Positions 34,235-46,744 of a stretch of DNA of 64,000 nt are shown here, piece after piece. The translations under genes were made by a program, and so were the position numbers. Origin of the DNA: Bagarius yarrelli (taxonomy: Eukaryota; Chordata; Actinopteri; Siluriformes; Sisoridae). The stretch is taken from assembly GCA_005784505.1 (NCBI GenBank), contig VCAZ01000012.1, positions 1,694,903-1,758,902 on the forward strand, read 5' to 3'. A model generated the notes under the pieces. The model made no database searches. It was given only the letters and a program-made list of their open reading frames with translations, and was not told the origin of the DNA. The number at the start of each line of letters is the position of its first letter. Position 1 is the first letter of the stretch.

Positions 34235-34800
34235 ACTCTGCTTAGATTCTTGTTTACAGCTTGGTTTCCTCCCGTATTGACTATTGTAATTCTCTCCTCT
34301 TTGGTCTTCATCAGAAATCCTTCTATAAGCTCCAACTGGTCAAAAATTCAGCTGCGCTCATCATCCACCAAAACCCTCTTCTCATGGCATTACCCCTGTA
34401 CTACAGCAACTCCATTGGCTTCTGTTAAATTACATCTAAGGCAATCCATAATCTCACCCCTCCATATCTGTGCTATCTAATTCACATCGCTTGTTCTCTT
34501 GGATCCCCGGCTTCCATTCACCTTTCTGTGCCTTCTGCCCATCTCAGCACAATGGCGAGTAGAGCCTTCAGTTGCTTTGTACTTTAGAACTCTTTTCCAC
34601 CGGACATTTGTGACATCGATTTTCTCTCCTTTCAAATCCAGACTCAAAACCTAATTCTGCTCTCTGTAATTTGCTGTTGCTTTGTTTGTACTCTGTTATA
34701 TTCTCTTTATTGCACAATTGCTTTGTGTGTCTATCCCTATGAAGTGTCTTTGAGTGTTATAAAAGGTGCTTATAAATAAAATGTATTATTATTATTTTTA
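34235..34800 (+). mobile_element. L2-type LINE 3' end
   Basis: It encodes RIDYCNSLLFGLHQKS-like text and KLQLVKNSAA-like text of the L2 C-terminal region. The end is GTTATAAAAGGTGCTTATAA followed by AATAAAATG and (ATT)n, the usual L2 tail. Frames are broken. Confidence 0.75.
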
Positions 34801-35527
34801 CAGTGGTGGGTGGTGCATTTGGTACCCAGGACTTTAGTGGGGACTCATCCGACCTCACAATTATAGAAACCATCAATACTAAACAAAAACACAATGTAAC
34901 ACGGTGTGGAATTACAGACAGAGAGATATTTCACATATTGGGGATGAAAAACATTTTTATTAAAGCAAAAAGCCCGGTTAAGACTCCAAACCTCTACACT
35001 ACAACCACAACTGTACCACATACAACATCTGGAGCAGTTTAATTGTGCAATAAAGGCAATATAACATAATACGTCATTATTTATCTTAATATTAATACAA
35101 TTTAACATCACAAAAATTCTAATTCAACTGTACAGACGAGTTTTGCTGTAAGAATTTACTCTGATCAACCAATCAGAGGACGGTAAAATGCTGATGCCAT
35201 TCTGCGCCAGCTAGCATGCTTCAGGAGGCGTATCTGATTGGTTAAACAGTCTTTAATAATATTAACAAAATAGCAATCTGCTAATACTAATATAGTGTAA
35301 GTTCCATGGGCAGCGCTGTTGATTCTGAAGGCTTTGGCAGATTAGATTAACATGGCAGCAAATAGAAACTGAAATCTGACATCCACATACACGTACTGGA
35401 AGCAGTGCAGCAAGAGAAACACTACGAAATGAAAAGAATAAGTGGGTCAGTGATTCTGATAGTGTTTAGACAGCAGAAAAGAACAGACTGACCCGCACTG
35501 CACACCACTGTATTTTTATTTTTATTA

Positions 35528-35558
<31 letters not shown>

Positions 35559-35680
35559 AACGGCCCTAAAAGAATCAAATGCTAACTCTGATGTTCTGAA
35601 CGGATTCAACTAGTAATGTTACCCGAACACGAATGACCAAGTCTGAGTGCAAATACCAACGAGTCCAAGACAAGTCTTGG
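34800..35680. other. No gene recognised; (TTA)n at 35520-35560
   Basis: Mostly AT-rich single-copy-looking sequence with a trinucleotide repeat. Short ORFs have no family. Confidence 0.4.
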
Positions 35681-35681
35681 G

Positions 35682-35870
35682 GAAAGTGGTAGCAGAGTGA
35701 TTGGACTGCTAATTGAATGATCAGGGTGCGATTCTTCCCAGCACCTCCAAATTGCCTCTACTGGGCCCCTGAGCAAGGCCCTTAACCCGAATTGCTCAGT
35801 TATAAAAAGAAATGAGATAAATGTCTCCGGATGAGGGCGTCTGCCAAATGCGGAAGATGTAAATGTAAGT
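35682..35870 (+). mobile_element. tRNA-derived SINE
   Basis: It has a GGAAAGTGGTAGCAGAGTG head, the GGGCCCCTGAGCAAGGCCC body and a GGATGAGGGCGTCTGCC tail. Confidence 0.8.
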
Positions 35871-35879
35871 CTGAGAGGA

Positions 35880-36690
35880 TAGAAAAGCACTACTTGTCAC
35901 TACGCTTAGACTCTGACCTACCACAGCCTAATATTGCCCCGAGTGCAGAATTTACCTCATGAGGTCATGAATATTCACACGTCAAAAGTCTCTTCAGGTT
36001 CTCGCCATGTTGCTGCTGTTGATGTAGTTCATGTGTGAATCAGATGCTCTGTAACTCATCCATAACTGGAGGTGCTGCAGTTATAATAAACTTCTTGTTA
36101 AACATGAGATCGGGTATAAAAAAACCACCAACAAGCTGCCACGTTCTGTTTAAAAAAAAGTGCAAAGTGATTCAGTTTAAACGGAGGGTGAAGAGATGTT
36201 TTTGACGACTTTTGTTTAACTTTGGAGGCTGTTGAGTCTTAAAATAACGTCTCTGAATTTATTTCAGTGGTAGAACGAACGAATTTTACCGCCTCTGCTA
36301 CCTGAGCAGCTTCCCATCTACTACCAGTGGAAGAGTGTGACCTGCTTCATGGCAAACCTCACTTTTTTATTGGTAGCTAAAATTCAAGTCTCGAAACCAA
36401 CAGCAGGGCAAAGACAGGAAAGAAACCAAAGTAGGTTTTGTCGAAGGAAGTGTAGAAAAGAGAGAGAGAGAGAGAGAGAGAGATTGAGAGAGAGATTAGA
36501 CATGAGACCCAAATACAAATTAAGACTAACACTCGGTGGTGCGAGCTGAAAGAGTTTAGCCTTCATGCTACTGGAATTCCTATATGTACATTTTTTCTTA
36601 CTATCCTGTAGCATGTTGTTCATTGACACACACACACACACACACAGACACGCACATATATCACCGTAAGCTATCTGAGATATTAGATGT
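35880..36690. other. No gene recognised; (GA)n at 36460-36500, (CA)n at 36627-36650
   Basis: It holds two microsatellites and no exon-like structure. Confidence 0.4.
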
Positions 36691-36694
36691 GATT

Positions 36695-37130
36695 ATTCAA
36701 GTTCAAGTTCAGGAAGCTTTATTATCATTTCAACCATATTAGCCGATTGTGCATTCAAGTTACACAGGTAAATGATGAAACAATTCGTTCTCCATTTGGG
36801 ATTCCCCCCAGGTGGGGCTACGTACCAAAACACACAGAATTACACAACACCCATTACCACAGCCACCACTACAAACTGAGATACTGATTGTGATTCATTC
36901 AGGAAGCAACACCCACAACACAGAGCTAAAGACTTAAAATAAATTCTCTGCGCACAGAAATAACACCACACAAAAAGTGCATGTGTGCAGAAAAACCTAA
37001 AATAAATTCTCTGTGCAAACAGTGGTGCAAGACAGATGCCTGTGCAACCGGTGCGAAATTACAACATGCGAAATAAACATACAACTACAGAACAAAAAAA
37101 CACTGTACAGTGCGTTTAGATAGCGCGCCA
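36695..37130 (+). mobile_element. Dispersed repeat with GTTCAAGTTCA...TTTATTATCATTTCA start
   Basis: It shares its start and internal text (TATTAGCCGATTGTGCA, ACACAGAATTACACAAC, GTGCATGTGTGCAG) with the shorter copy at 49058-49245. No protein is encoded. Confidence 0.6.
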
Positions 37131-37559
37131 TACCCGATTATAGAAATGTGCAGGTAAGAAAGGTTTGTTTTTACCGATCGCTCTATAGTTTGCACATTAT
37201 GGTGTCTTTCAATAGTTAGCATGGTCATGCCCGTAATCCAGTCCAGTTAGTTATTGATCAGTTAAGTCGTTGAGGAGGTTAATGTTATTAGTTAGTATCT
37301 ACAGTTATCCATGGACTTAATACCAGAGATTGACCCTTGTTGTATACCTTTTCCTGTAGTGAGTGTGAGTGTTGTACCTTTTACACACAAAACAGTGTGT
37401 TTAGTAAGTGCCCAAAATATAATTTTTTTTGTACTTACATTTAATAAATAAATAAATATAATAAATGTCTCTTATATTTGTCACATATACTTACTTTTTT
37501 ACAGCACAGTGAATTTCCTCTTTGAACTTTCTTTTTTCACATATTTTCCATTTAGTAAG

Positions 37560-37925
37560 TTGGGGTCAGAGCACAGGGTCAGCTGTGATGCATTGTGCCC
37601 CTGGATCAGGAAGGGTTAAGGGCTCAAGGACCCCAACAGTGGGTTGGCTTGTCGATGGTGGGGCTTGAACCCAGGTGTTTTTGGTCTGCATGCATCTGAT
37701 CAGCAGCAAAATTCTCTCAGCGCCTTTACCCCCCAAAACAGTGTTTAGCAGACGCCCTCTATTTTATCAGAGCGGGGCTCACTTACAGTGCACACGGCCT
37801 GGTGCTTGTTGTGGAGCTGGGAATCGAACTACCACAATCTTCAGGTCTGGTAGTCCAACAGCCCAACACCTTAACCATGAGTACCTTAGTAGTCCAACAC
37901 ACTTTTAACCATAACCACCAATTCC
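37560..37925 (-). mobile_element. Two reversed SINE-type pieces
   Basis: 37560-37690 (GGTCAGAGCACAGGGTCAG, GGGGCTTGAACCC) is related to 46080-46215. 37730-37925 is the reversed tRNA-derived SINE type, with TTTAGCAGACGCCCTC and GGGAATCGAACTACC. Confidence 0.55.
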
Positions 37926-37929
37926 CCCG

Positions 37930-40780
37930 AACTTGAATTGAGAAGTTTCAGTAGACGTTTTGGTCTAAATAAATGGTTACAGTCACATGGTGTTTGTAAA
38001 AAGACAGGCCCCGGCAGAATATGCTAAATGTTTTAACAATAAAATGTATAATAAGTTTATTATTAATTTAATTTATTGTGGTGAGTGCCTTTGAGCAGCT
38101 TGTAAGCAAAACAAACAAAACAAATATTAATCCTAATACACATAGAAAATTTTATATAAAATTGATTTTCCAGCTAGTTATAGTTTAGATTTTTCTTTTG
38201 TTTTAAACGTGTTGCAGCGCTTATCGAGATTGTTCCCAAGGTCGTTATTCGCTGGATGTACAAATTCAAATTTTTAGTAAAACTAAAATAATTGCCATAC
38301 ACTATAAAATTTTATCCCCAAACTAAAAAATGTTTTGTTAAATTTATACATTTTATGGTGTCTAGTTTATTATACTATAATGTATGAGAGCATTTCTGTA
38401 TATGGTTTGTACAATTTATATTTCATAACTTTATTACAGTAATTATTTTTCTGTAGACGTTTACATGATATTACAGCAGGTTCTTACATTGGCCACCCTG
38501 TATTAGTACCATACAATCTGCTAATAATCTTTCCCAACTCCAGAATGTCCATACACAGCTGGTTCTGCTGCATCTCAAATAAGAGATATATTTCTAGTAG
38601 AAATGACAAGCTGGTGGAAAAACCTCCAGTGGCGATCTGACTCTATCCAGTGCACTCTATCAGGTTCCCCACCTTTAATGTGTGCTTTGTTTTCTTCGAA
38701 CATCCTGCCGCCGCCTCTCTTAATGTAACGTTGTACATCATGGCGTCATTTTCGGACAGGAATGCAAATGAAATACACTTTTCAGGGAAAAGAAATGTGT
38801 TTTTTGTGAAGGATTTCAGAGCCATGTGTTGTTTTCTTTATGAGTAATGTTTTGGTTGTATATGTGGTGGCTAAGGGACGAATCATTCCCCGAATCTATT
38901 AGAAAACCGCTGACTGGTTCATCTTTTTCAACCTCACAGAGTGTTTGTCCTTGGGCTGCTGTGTGTTCTTTATCATCATTAATCATTTCCACTTTCTTTT
39001 AGCCAGGCTGTGTTTACACATCATTAATTTAGTGACTGCTGACTGCTGGAAAGCATCTTCAAACCATCATCATCATCATTATTGTCCACTCATGGCTGGA
39101 TGTTACACTGATGGTTGGGAGTTCAACTTCTCGCGGATAAATAAGATTCTAATGTTAGTTCTCTCCCTCAACTGCTTTAGGTCTCTTCCTTTATTCAACT
39201 CTTTTTATTACTTCCTTGTACAATTAAATGGAAAAACTATATGTAACGACTCCCATCGAGGCTTTTTGTTTGACTGAGACTTATAGAAACCCAAGTGCAG
39301 TTTATTTACACTGTGACTATTTACAGAAACACACACCAGACAAACAAGAAAACATGAACTAAACCCAAACATGGGACTAGTACACAACCAAACATGAACT
39401 GGAGGCACTTAGCATGAACATAGAGCATGAACGTACGTACAGCATAAACATAAAGCAAGAACAACAGTGGTACACAAACAAACCAATCTTCCACTAACAC
39501 AAGGCAAATGCAAAGACTATAAATATACACTAAACACATTAACTAAACCAGACACACCTGAACACAATCACAAACACAGGACTAAACAAACCAATGAAAA
39601 CAAGACACAAGGACAAAGGGAATCATGACAGGAAATGAACACAACATGAACTAGCTAGTTTGGCTAGCTAGCATAGCATAGCATAGCTTAGCCTAGACAT
39701 AACAAAACAAAAAACATGAACAATAACAAAACATGAAAAAGGAATCAGGAAACCAAAAAACCCTGAACGGTACACTATACAAGGGAACATAAACAGATAA
39801 AATATGTGAGAATACTGTATTAATACAGTGCCTGACATGTTAATATAAATGTAATAAATAAAAAGATAGTATTATTTTAAAGAGCAGCATGTGTGCAGTT
39901 TATAGTGTTTAAATATTTTTCCTGGCTTCAGCAGCCGTTTCTCTGAACCGGATTGAGCTGGAAAACAAGCGATCGTTTAGACATGCAAGTGTAGACAAGT
40001 TAGTGTAAATTAAGGCTAAATGATTACACGCTTCAAGTTACACAATTTAACAGTTGGTAAGTTCAACGGGTTAGTTTGAGGTGTGTGGGGGTTTTTTTCT
40101 GGAGGGGTGACCAGAGGTGAACCAAGATGAAATAAATAAACGAGGCCCGGCTAAAAGATTATTTTGTTAATATATCTTAGTCCTTAAATATTATTTTATG
40201 GGGGTTGACCGAGAATATTTAATATCGAATTTACTTAGCCCAACGATTATTTTGTAATGACCCCAGTACGTAGTGTACACTCCCAGAATAGAAACATTAA
40301 ATGTTAACAAAATGTTTATTCTTTAACCAAATATCAACTTTTTAGCAGAAGATACAATACTGTACAATACCATCTTGAGGATGCAGAAAAAATCTTCATA
40401 TTTACAGACGGATTGGCACTTTGAAAACGGTGCTTACGAGCCTGAGTTATCCTTCAGCAAATGCTGTCATTACGTCCTACATGGAATTATCTATAAGTCA
40501 ATCTTATCTCCATCACCTACCGCTGTCATGTTTCCTCTCTTCCTGCTTTACTAGCTTTTTCTCGTCTCTGGCTGCCAGTTGGATGAATAGTCATTATGTT
40601 TAAATTAGCAAGTGCATGAGTAAGCGTGGTGCTAGTGTAAAAATGGTGGCTGATGGAAAAAGCAAGCACATCCAGTGTAAGACAAGAGGGGCCCCCCTGG
40701 GGGATTCAGCTATATTGTGCCATGTTATATTAATAATGACATTTTCGATCATATAAATAGTCAGCTGACGGGCACCCCTT
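37930..40780. other. Gene-free stretch, mostly AT-rich
   Basis: 39260-39620 is an A/C-rich block with repeated ACATGAAC and AACACA words ending in CATGACAG, probably a dispersed repeat. 39650-39690 has repeated GCTAGCATAG words. 38640-38850 and 38940-39110 look unique. No exon was identified. Confidence 0.45.
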
Positions 40781-40784
40781 TGAA

Positions 40785-40942
40785 ATGCCATGTGTGCCCT
40801 ATTGCTATGCCTCCGGGTGTAGCAATGAAAAAATTCTCCAAATTCTTCTGACCAATTACACCACTTTTTTGCTTCTGTTGGTCCACAACACACAGAGGAT
40901 TGCAAAAAGCTACATGCTAAAGTTTGTGAATTGAACAATGTA
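40785..40942 (+). pseudogene. Possible THAP-type zinc finger remnant
   Basis: The frame from ATG at 40790 starts MPCVPYCYASGCSNEK, which resembles the CxxxGCxN start of THAP domains found in P-element-like transposases and cellular proteins. The rest of the domain (Trp, His, Phe-Pro motif) is not visible, so it is at most a decayed fragment. Confidence 0.25.
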
Positions 40943-41079
40943 GGTCATGTGTGGGCGCGGGAGAAATAATCGTCAGTTAAAATATTCTGCACCAAATTAA
41001 TACAATTAATAAACATTAAATATTAATCAAATAATTAATTTTGAAATTGTAGTTTAATTTTTGTCATTTTTCTCTCAAC

Positions 41080-41665
41080 AATATTTTTTATTAAATTTAA
41101 ACAGGAATATAACAAAGCAAACATCTAGTGTTCCAATGCACACTTTTACAATCTGTGTTTATATACCCCCTAATAGACCCCAATAACCCTCACCACACCC
41201 ATCCCTGACTCCAAGCCAGCCTTACAGGTCTAAGAAAGGCTGAACACCAAAAAAGGAGAAGAAATAAATAAAAAAAACAAGACAAAACATAGAGCTAGAG
41301 GTCTGGGTTTTGTAATTAAACTATGAATGTATATTAAAAAAATAGAAGGAGTGGCCACCACACCTGACAAGTCTGAATTACGTATTGAATAATGAGTCTT
41401 TTCCAGGGACAAACAAGGACATGATATCCCTGAGCCACTGATGTCTTTTATTCCAATTAAATAAAAGAGCATGCCTGGCCAGGAGAGACGCAAAAGACAC
41501 TAATCAACGTTTATCCGGAGTAAGACGCTTGTCTTCCTCTCTAGTAATGCCAAAAAGAGAAATCAGGGGATCTGTTTAAAGACAGGGGTTTAAAGACATT
41601 CATCCAAAATTTCTCCAAATTAGGGCATGTCCAATACATATAAAAAGGAGATGCCTCTCCACTTT
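41080..41665 (-). mobile_element. L1-type LINE remnant
   Basis: Minus-strand text near 41600-41660 reads YWTCPNLEKFWMNV-like, a pattern near the C-terminus of L1-clade reverse transcriptases. Broken Trp-rich frames continue to about 41250. It is not intact. Confidence 0.55.
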
Positions 41666-41669
41666 TACA

Positions 41670-43790
41670 TTTATCACAGCAATTGTTGTAATTTTTCTAT
41701 TTACATTTTATTGGTTTTATTCCGGAACATCTGGCACTGTTGTTACTGGCACTGTCGGTTTAAAAATAAAGAGACTTGCAGGAAGTCAAACCAGCACTTT
41801 TTTTGCGGCGGAGACAAAAATTTAATACAGGATCAAATAACTATGCAAATTGCAAATAGGTCGATTATCTGCTTTATTACTTTATAAACACTGTATTTTA
41901 GAAAAAAATAACATCAAAACACACACATCACAAACTAGACTAACTTTACAGCTGTATCAAATTTAGCATCCAATTGTGAAGATTCCTAAATCAAGCTGAG
42001 ACTTTTTTCCTCCACATATCCAAGTAATGCAATGTGTCCAGAAGCTGTTCAAAAGCGAGTTTTACGATCTTTTATAAAAACACATTTTTTACAGGTTTTT
42101 TATCACTAAAAGAGTCGACAGCATGTGTCTCTAGCATGTGTTCATGTGTTTTTCTCTTCAAAAATTTGATTAAAGATTCGGAAATTGGTATTATTGGTAA
42201 TATTTTGCGTGGCTGGAAAGAATTATCTGCATTTCCGTAATTTGTTATAGGTAAATTTATTTCACAATACGTCCAGAGCGTATGAACTTTGCATGTCGAG
42301 TTTCCACTGTGATTGGAATTGCTTCAGGAGTTTTTAAATTGACGTCTGATCTGGTTGGGTTCTACCAGATTTCCAGGAGACCAATGCGTCTGAAGTGTCC
42401 ACCTGGAAACAGAGGCATCATAAAGCTGTTCACGACTGTGACACTGACTGATAAAAGGATCTTTGTAGGTACTTTGTAATATCAATCCCGTTAACATGAT
42501 GCTGAACAAAATGAACCGTGATTGTTTGCTTCACATGTCAATCAGACGCGCTCTCAGCCAATTACCGCTTCTGCCATCAGCCGGAATCTCTGGCTGTGCA
42601 AGATTAGACATGTTACAGAGCTTCTGAAGCAGACAGGGTTACCAGCCTTGTTCAGGTTGCAGCTGTGGCATCTCGTCAGTCCCTTCCTGACTTTCTGCTC
42701 AGAAACCCAGAGCCTTAAACCCTCCACTACTCAGTAGAGAAGGTAAAATCCCACAATGCACTGCGATGACCAAAATAGAGTTCAAACCATCACCCATAAT
42801 GCATTTTAACAGTTTGTTTCTAATATAGAGTTGGGAGACATTGTAGACACAGCTCCTCTTTCTAACTTCACGGAAATTTTAGAGGTAGTGTGTGTGTGAG
42901 AGAAACCCATTGAGGGTCTTTGGTAAGGAAACGGAGTTTATTTATGCTTACGGTTTTAATGTTAGGGGAAAAAAAGCCACAATTGCCTTCTCTGTAACAT
43001 GAAGTATAACTCAGAGGCTCCACCCTCCCCACTGTGACTGACAGGCTTGAAGCCACGCCTCTCTCATAGGGTTAATCTGTGTAGCTGTAATAATGGAAGG
43101 GATTGTGTGCATGAAAAGCTACGGAAAAAGTGTGTGTGTGTGAGGAACAAGGTGAGTATTGAGTGAAGAGGAAACCCTGCACAGTTTTTAAATAAACACA
43201 TGGATATGTTTGTGTGTGTGTGTGTGTGTGCCCAAGTGTGTGTGTGTGTCTTGGCAGAGCTTTACATCTGTGTTTATTGTAGAACATGTAAATTTGCGCT
43301 TCTCTTGAATGTGTGTATAAATGTGTGTGTAAGCTGTTATTTATTTCATAAAGATATTTTATTTAAGATGTAATAACACGCATGTTAATTTATATGGAAC
43401 TCTAATAGCAGGATTTTCTCTCCTTTTCTTTATTCAAGGAGGTTAAGACTTTATCTGATTGGAGGTTGTAGATCATGCTGGATATTTGGACACTTTTAAC
43501 TGAAGACATATATATATGAAAGGGAACATAAATAATTTCCCTTATGTACGTACCTTTGCACTAGATAGACAGTAAAGACAGTATAGAAAGTAAAAGAGGT
43601 CAGAATTACTGGTATAAACCAAAATAAATAGGTTTGGGTGGATCTGGAACCCATCCCAGGAGCACTAGGTGTGAGGTTTTAAACTACACTCGGATGGGAT
43701 GCAGGTACCAATTAATATAAAAAAATTAGCTCTATAAGGCACCAGTGATTGTGGTAAAATTAACATATTACTACAGAGCGTCGGCCATCT
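41670..43790. other. Gene-free stretch; (GT)n at 43209-43230
   Basis: 42520-42740 is a less AT-rich single-copy-looking block that could be a conserved non-coding element. No exon with convincing coding potential was found. Confidence 0.4.
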
Positions 43791-44039
43791 TAGAAACATT
43801 TTTAATTCATTCATTCATTCATCTTCGTTAGGCACTTCTAGAGCTGGTCCTGGTCCTGGTCCTGAAATGGGAACACCAGTCTGTCGCAGAACACACAGTA
43901 AAACAATTGTGCAATAAATTTGAGCAAATACACCAATTAGCATCGTAGAAAATGGGGCAAAATTGCGGAAATAAAGCTATTCAAATTTATGCCCCTAAAT
44001 AGAGCGACTAACATTTATCTTTTTTCATAATTTTTTTTA

Positions 44040-44115
44040 ACTCAGCAGTTTAGGGGTTAAGGGGACTCAAAAGTAGCAGCTTGGTGGTGCTGGCAATTGA
44101 ACCCATGATCGTCCA
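44040..44115 (-). mobile_element. Reversed SINE fragment
   Basis: TAGCAGCTTGGTGGTGCTGG and CAATTGAACCCATGATC match the tRNA-derived SINE in reverse. It is truncated. Confidence 0.5.
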
Positions 44116-44164
44116 CCTGACTGTTACATCCATGTGGTTTTAATCATCCTCTTCCAGATATTAG

Positions 44165-44330
44165 TCTCACTCAGGGCTGGACGATTTAGGGAAAATATCT
44201 AAATGCGATTTTTCTGACAAATATTGCGATTGCGATTTAGTTTTCTTAATATTGTACAGCAGACGCTATATAGATCCCTTGATTTCCCGTAGTCCAGCAG
44301 ATGCAGTTTGACTTTTTACCAAATACCAAA
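44165..44330. mobile_element. hAT-like MITE fragment
   Basis: It begins CAGGGCTGGACGATTTAGG and has TATTGCGATTGCGATTTAG, a text style typical of small non-autonomous hAT-like elements in fish. The second end is not identified. Confidence 0.4.
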
Positions 44331-44514
44331 AAAATCCAATAAACAAAATATATTTTTCTTCTAGTGCAAACCACTTCCCATGAAAACAAAAAGTGACGTT
44401 CTGTAAACAAGATCATGTTGAAATAAGGGAGGTAGTTGAGCTATATTATCAGTAGTTTTGCATGAGTCTTTAGCTGGAAGTCATCACTGTTTTAGTCCAC
44501 AGTGAAACTAAGAT

Positions 44515-44708
44515 ACATTTACATTTACAGCATTTGGCAGATGTCCTTATCCAGAGCGACTTACATTCATCTCTTTTATACAACTGAGCAATTAGGGGTT
44601 AGGGGCCTTGCTCAGGGACCCAACAGCGGTAGTTTAGTGGAGCTAGGAATCGAACCCACAGCCTTTGGGTTGGTAGTCCAACACCTTAACCATGAGCCAC
44701 CATTTCCA
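44515..44708 (-). mobile_element. tRNA-derived SINE, reversed, near complete
   Basis: It runs from the TTTACATTTACAGCATTTGG tail through GCTCAGGGACCCAACAGC to the ACCATGAGCCACCATTTCC head. Confidence 0.8.
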
Positions 44709-44777
44709 CCAGTCATCCGGCTAAAACACAGGTCTGTTGGTTGCTATAGCGTAATATAACACGTGTTTAATATCCTA

Positions 44778-44912
44778 ATCAAGGCCCTTAACTGCTTAAT
44801 ATATATATATATATATATAAGCAGTATATATTAATAGTACGATAAATATGAGATAAATATGAGTCGTCCTGGATAAGAGTGTCTACTAAATGCCAGAAAT
44901 GTTGGTTTTCCT
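44778..44912 (+). mobile_element. SINE tail fragment with (AT)n inside
   Basis: CAAGGCCCTTAACTGC is followed by an AT repeat at 44799-44818 and then GTCGTCCTGGATAAGAGTG. The head is missing. Confidence 0.6.
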
Positions 44913-45049
44913 TACAGTCTCCAGTTTTAAGCAATAAGAAAAAGTCAAGCAAATTGTAAACACAAATGATGTGGCTGTAAATCACCTTTGAATAAACTTA
45001 CGATAAAAAAGATTAATATTAAGCTATTTTTTGTAAACCTACAGTACAA

Positions 45050-46070
45050 TACCAGTTGCCTTTTAATCTTACAGCACTTACATCATTCTGTCTCATTAGC
45101 TCTAATGGTAAACACGTCCCAACTTACCCTCGCCACCCACGCACTCCAGACATTTTGCGTCCGTCCATGTCCTCTGCTGTTACTGAGGAAGATGAATTAT
45201 GCCGTGACTTAGAGCTGGAGAGGTTAGCGGAATGCCAGAACGCCAGGCTGCTCCTGTCCTTCGCTTCGCTGCATCCGTGTCTTTTTTTAATGATGCATGG
45301 TGAAGGATGTAAGAGCGTAATTGCCATCATGTTTATGTAACCTGCTGGGTCAGCCTGGCCATCACATTCTCCGTCAGGCATTTACAGATAAAGACTGGCA
45401 TCTTATTCTGTTGCCAGACATGGACTAAGTGACACCGGGACATGTGTTTTAGTTGAACCGGAACATTAAATTTACATTGAGATTCAATAAATTATGGAAG
45501 CAGCAGCTGCATTTTGTTTTACATTCAGTGTATTTTTATTTATGCTTGCTAAAACAAAGCAGTAACATTGAACTTTCTCTTTATTTTGGTCAATTGTTGT
45601 GTCTAAAACTAAAAATTAAAACTATTTCTTGCAAATCCACCGTAATGAGCATTTTGGGGTTTTTTTGTTTTAAACTTAAAAAGATGAGCTAACAGTCTTC
45701 TAACCTGGATAAAATGTTTGCTACTAGCTAGTTGTTAGTGGTTGTTATTGGTGACTGAAAAGATGAAGTATTTGACAAATGAACTCTTTATATTCAATCT
45801 GTTTGTTTTTTCTTCTTCTTTTTGTAGCTCGAATTAATAAAAGAGCCAACTAGCCATTTGCTAGCTATGTAGTTAGCCACCAGTCAAATAAAACCATTAA
45901 AGAGAAGAAACTGTAGTTAGTAATTGTGTGGGTTTTGCTATATTTGTATTTCTAACTATTATAAGAAATGTTTGAATTTGCTTGCTTGCTAGTAAATTTC
46001 TTTTATAAGAAAGTCTTTATTCATTACATATTTATTATTACTGTAATATTATTATTTCACGTATCCTAGC
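45050..46070. other. Non-repetitive stretch; possible regulatory sequence
   Basis: 45060-45400 has balanced composition, no microsatellites and an ORF on each strand, but no exon signals or family match. It stands out from the repeat-rich surroundings. Confidence 0.35.
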
Positions 46071-46074
46071 TTAG

Positions 46075-46235
46075 AAGGTTGGTTTCAGAGCACAGGCTCA
46101 GCCATTATACAGCCTCCCTGGAGCAGAGAGGGTTTAAGGACTCAGTGGCAGCAGTGGGGCTAGAACTCCGACACTCCCATCAATAACCCAGAGCCTTAAT
46201 CAGTTTAGCTACCAATACCCCAGTTTTATAAAAGT
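46075..46235 (-). mobile_element. Dispersed repeat related to 37560-37690
   Basis: Both share GTTGG/TTTCAGAGCACAGG, GGAGCAGAGAGGGTTTAAGG and a GGGGCTAGAAC segment. Family unknown. Confidence 0.45.
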
Positions 46236-46582
46236 TTCCTGTCAGTTGAAATGTTGAGGATGCTCAAAAAATATCATTATTGTAGTAAGACTATCAGTAA
46301 AATGTACCAAAATTCTATATGGCTAAAGGGTCAATCTATGCTAACTACTAAGTTTTGCAACATTCAAATTAGTAAATGGTACAATAACACAGCTGACAGG
46401 ATGGGAAGATATCAGGGATGCACAATATTTATCAGGTGCTATAGGTGAAAATGCATTTTATTGCTCTGATAAATAAAATCTGATGACTAGATCTGATAAA
46501 GTTTGTTTGCTCCTAGATCGACCATTCATCCATTCCATTCATCTATACGGATTTATCCAGATTTCGTATGCAAGTCACTACA

Positions 46583-46740
46583 GCCAGGGTTGCCAATTAG
46601 GATGGGTTCCTGCCCCTTGTTGCCAGTTTGGGTGGGTTCCTGCCCACTGTTGCCAGATTGGGTGGGTTCCTGCCCACTGTTGCCAGAGTGGGTGGGTTCC
46701 TGCCCAGTATTGCCAGATTGGATGGGCTACCACTCAGTTG
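46583..46740 (+). repeat. 30-bp minisatellite, five units
   Basis: The unit is about GGTGGGTTCCTGCCCACTGT plus TGCCAGATTG. Five imperfect copies are present, and two overlapping false ORFs run across them. Confidence 0.9.
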
Positions 46741-46744
46741 AGCT

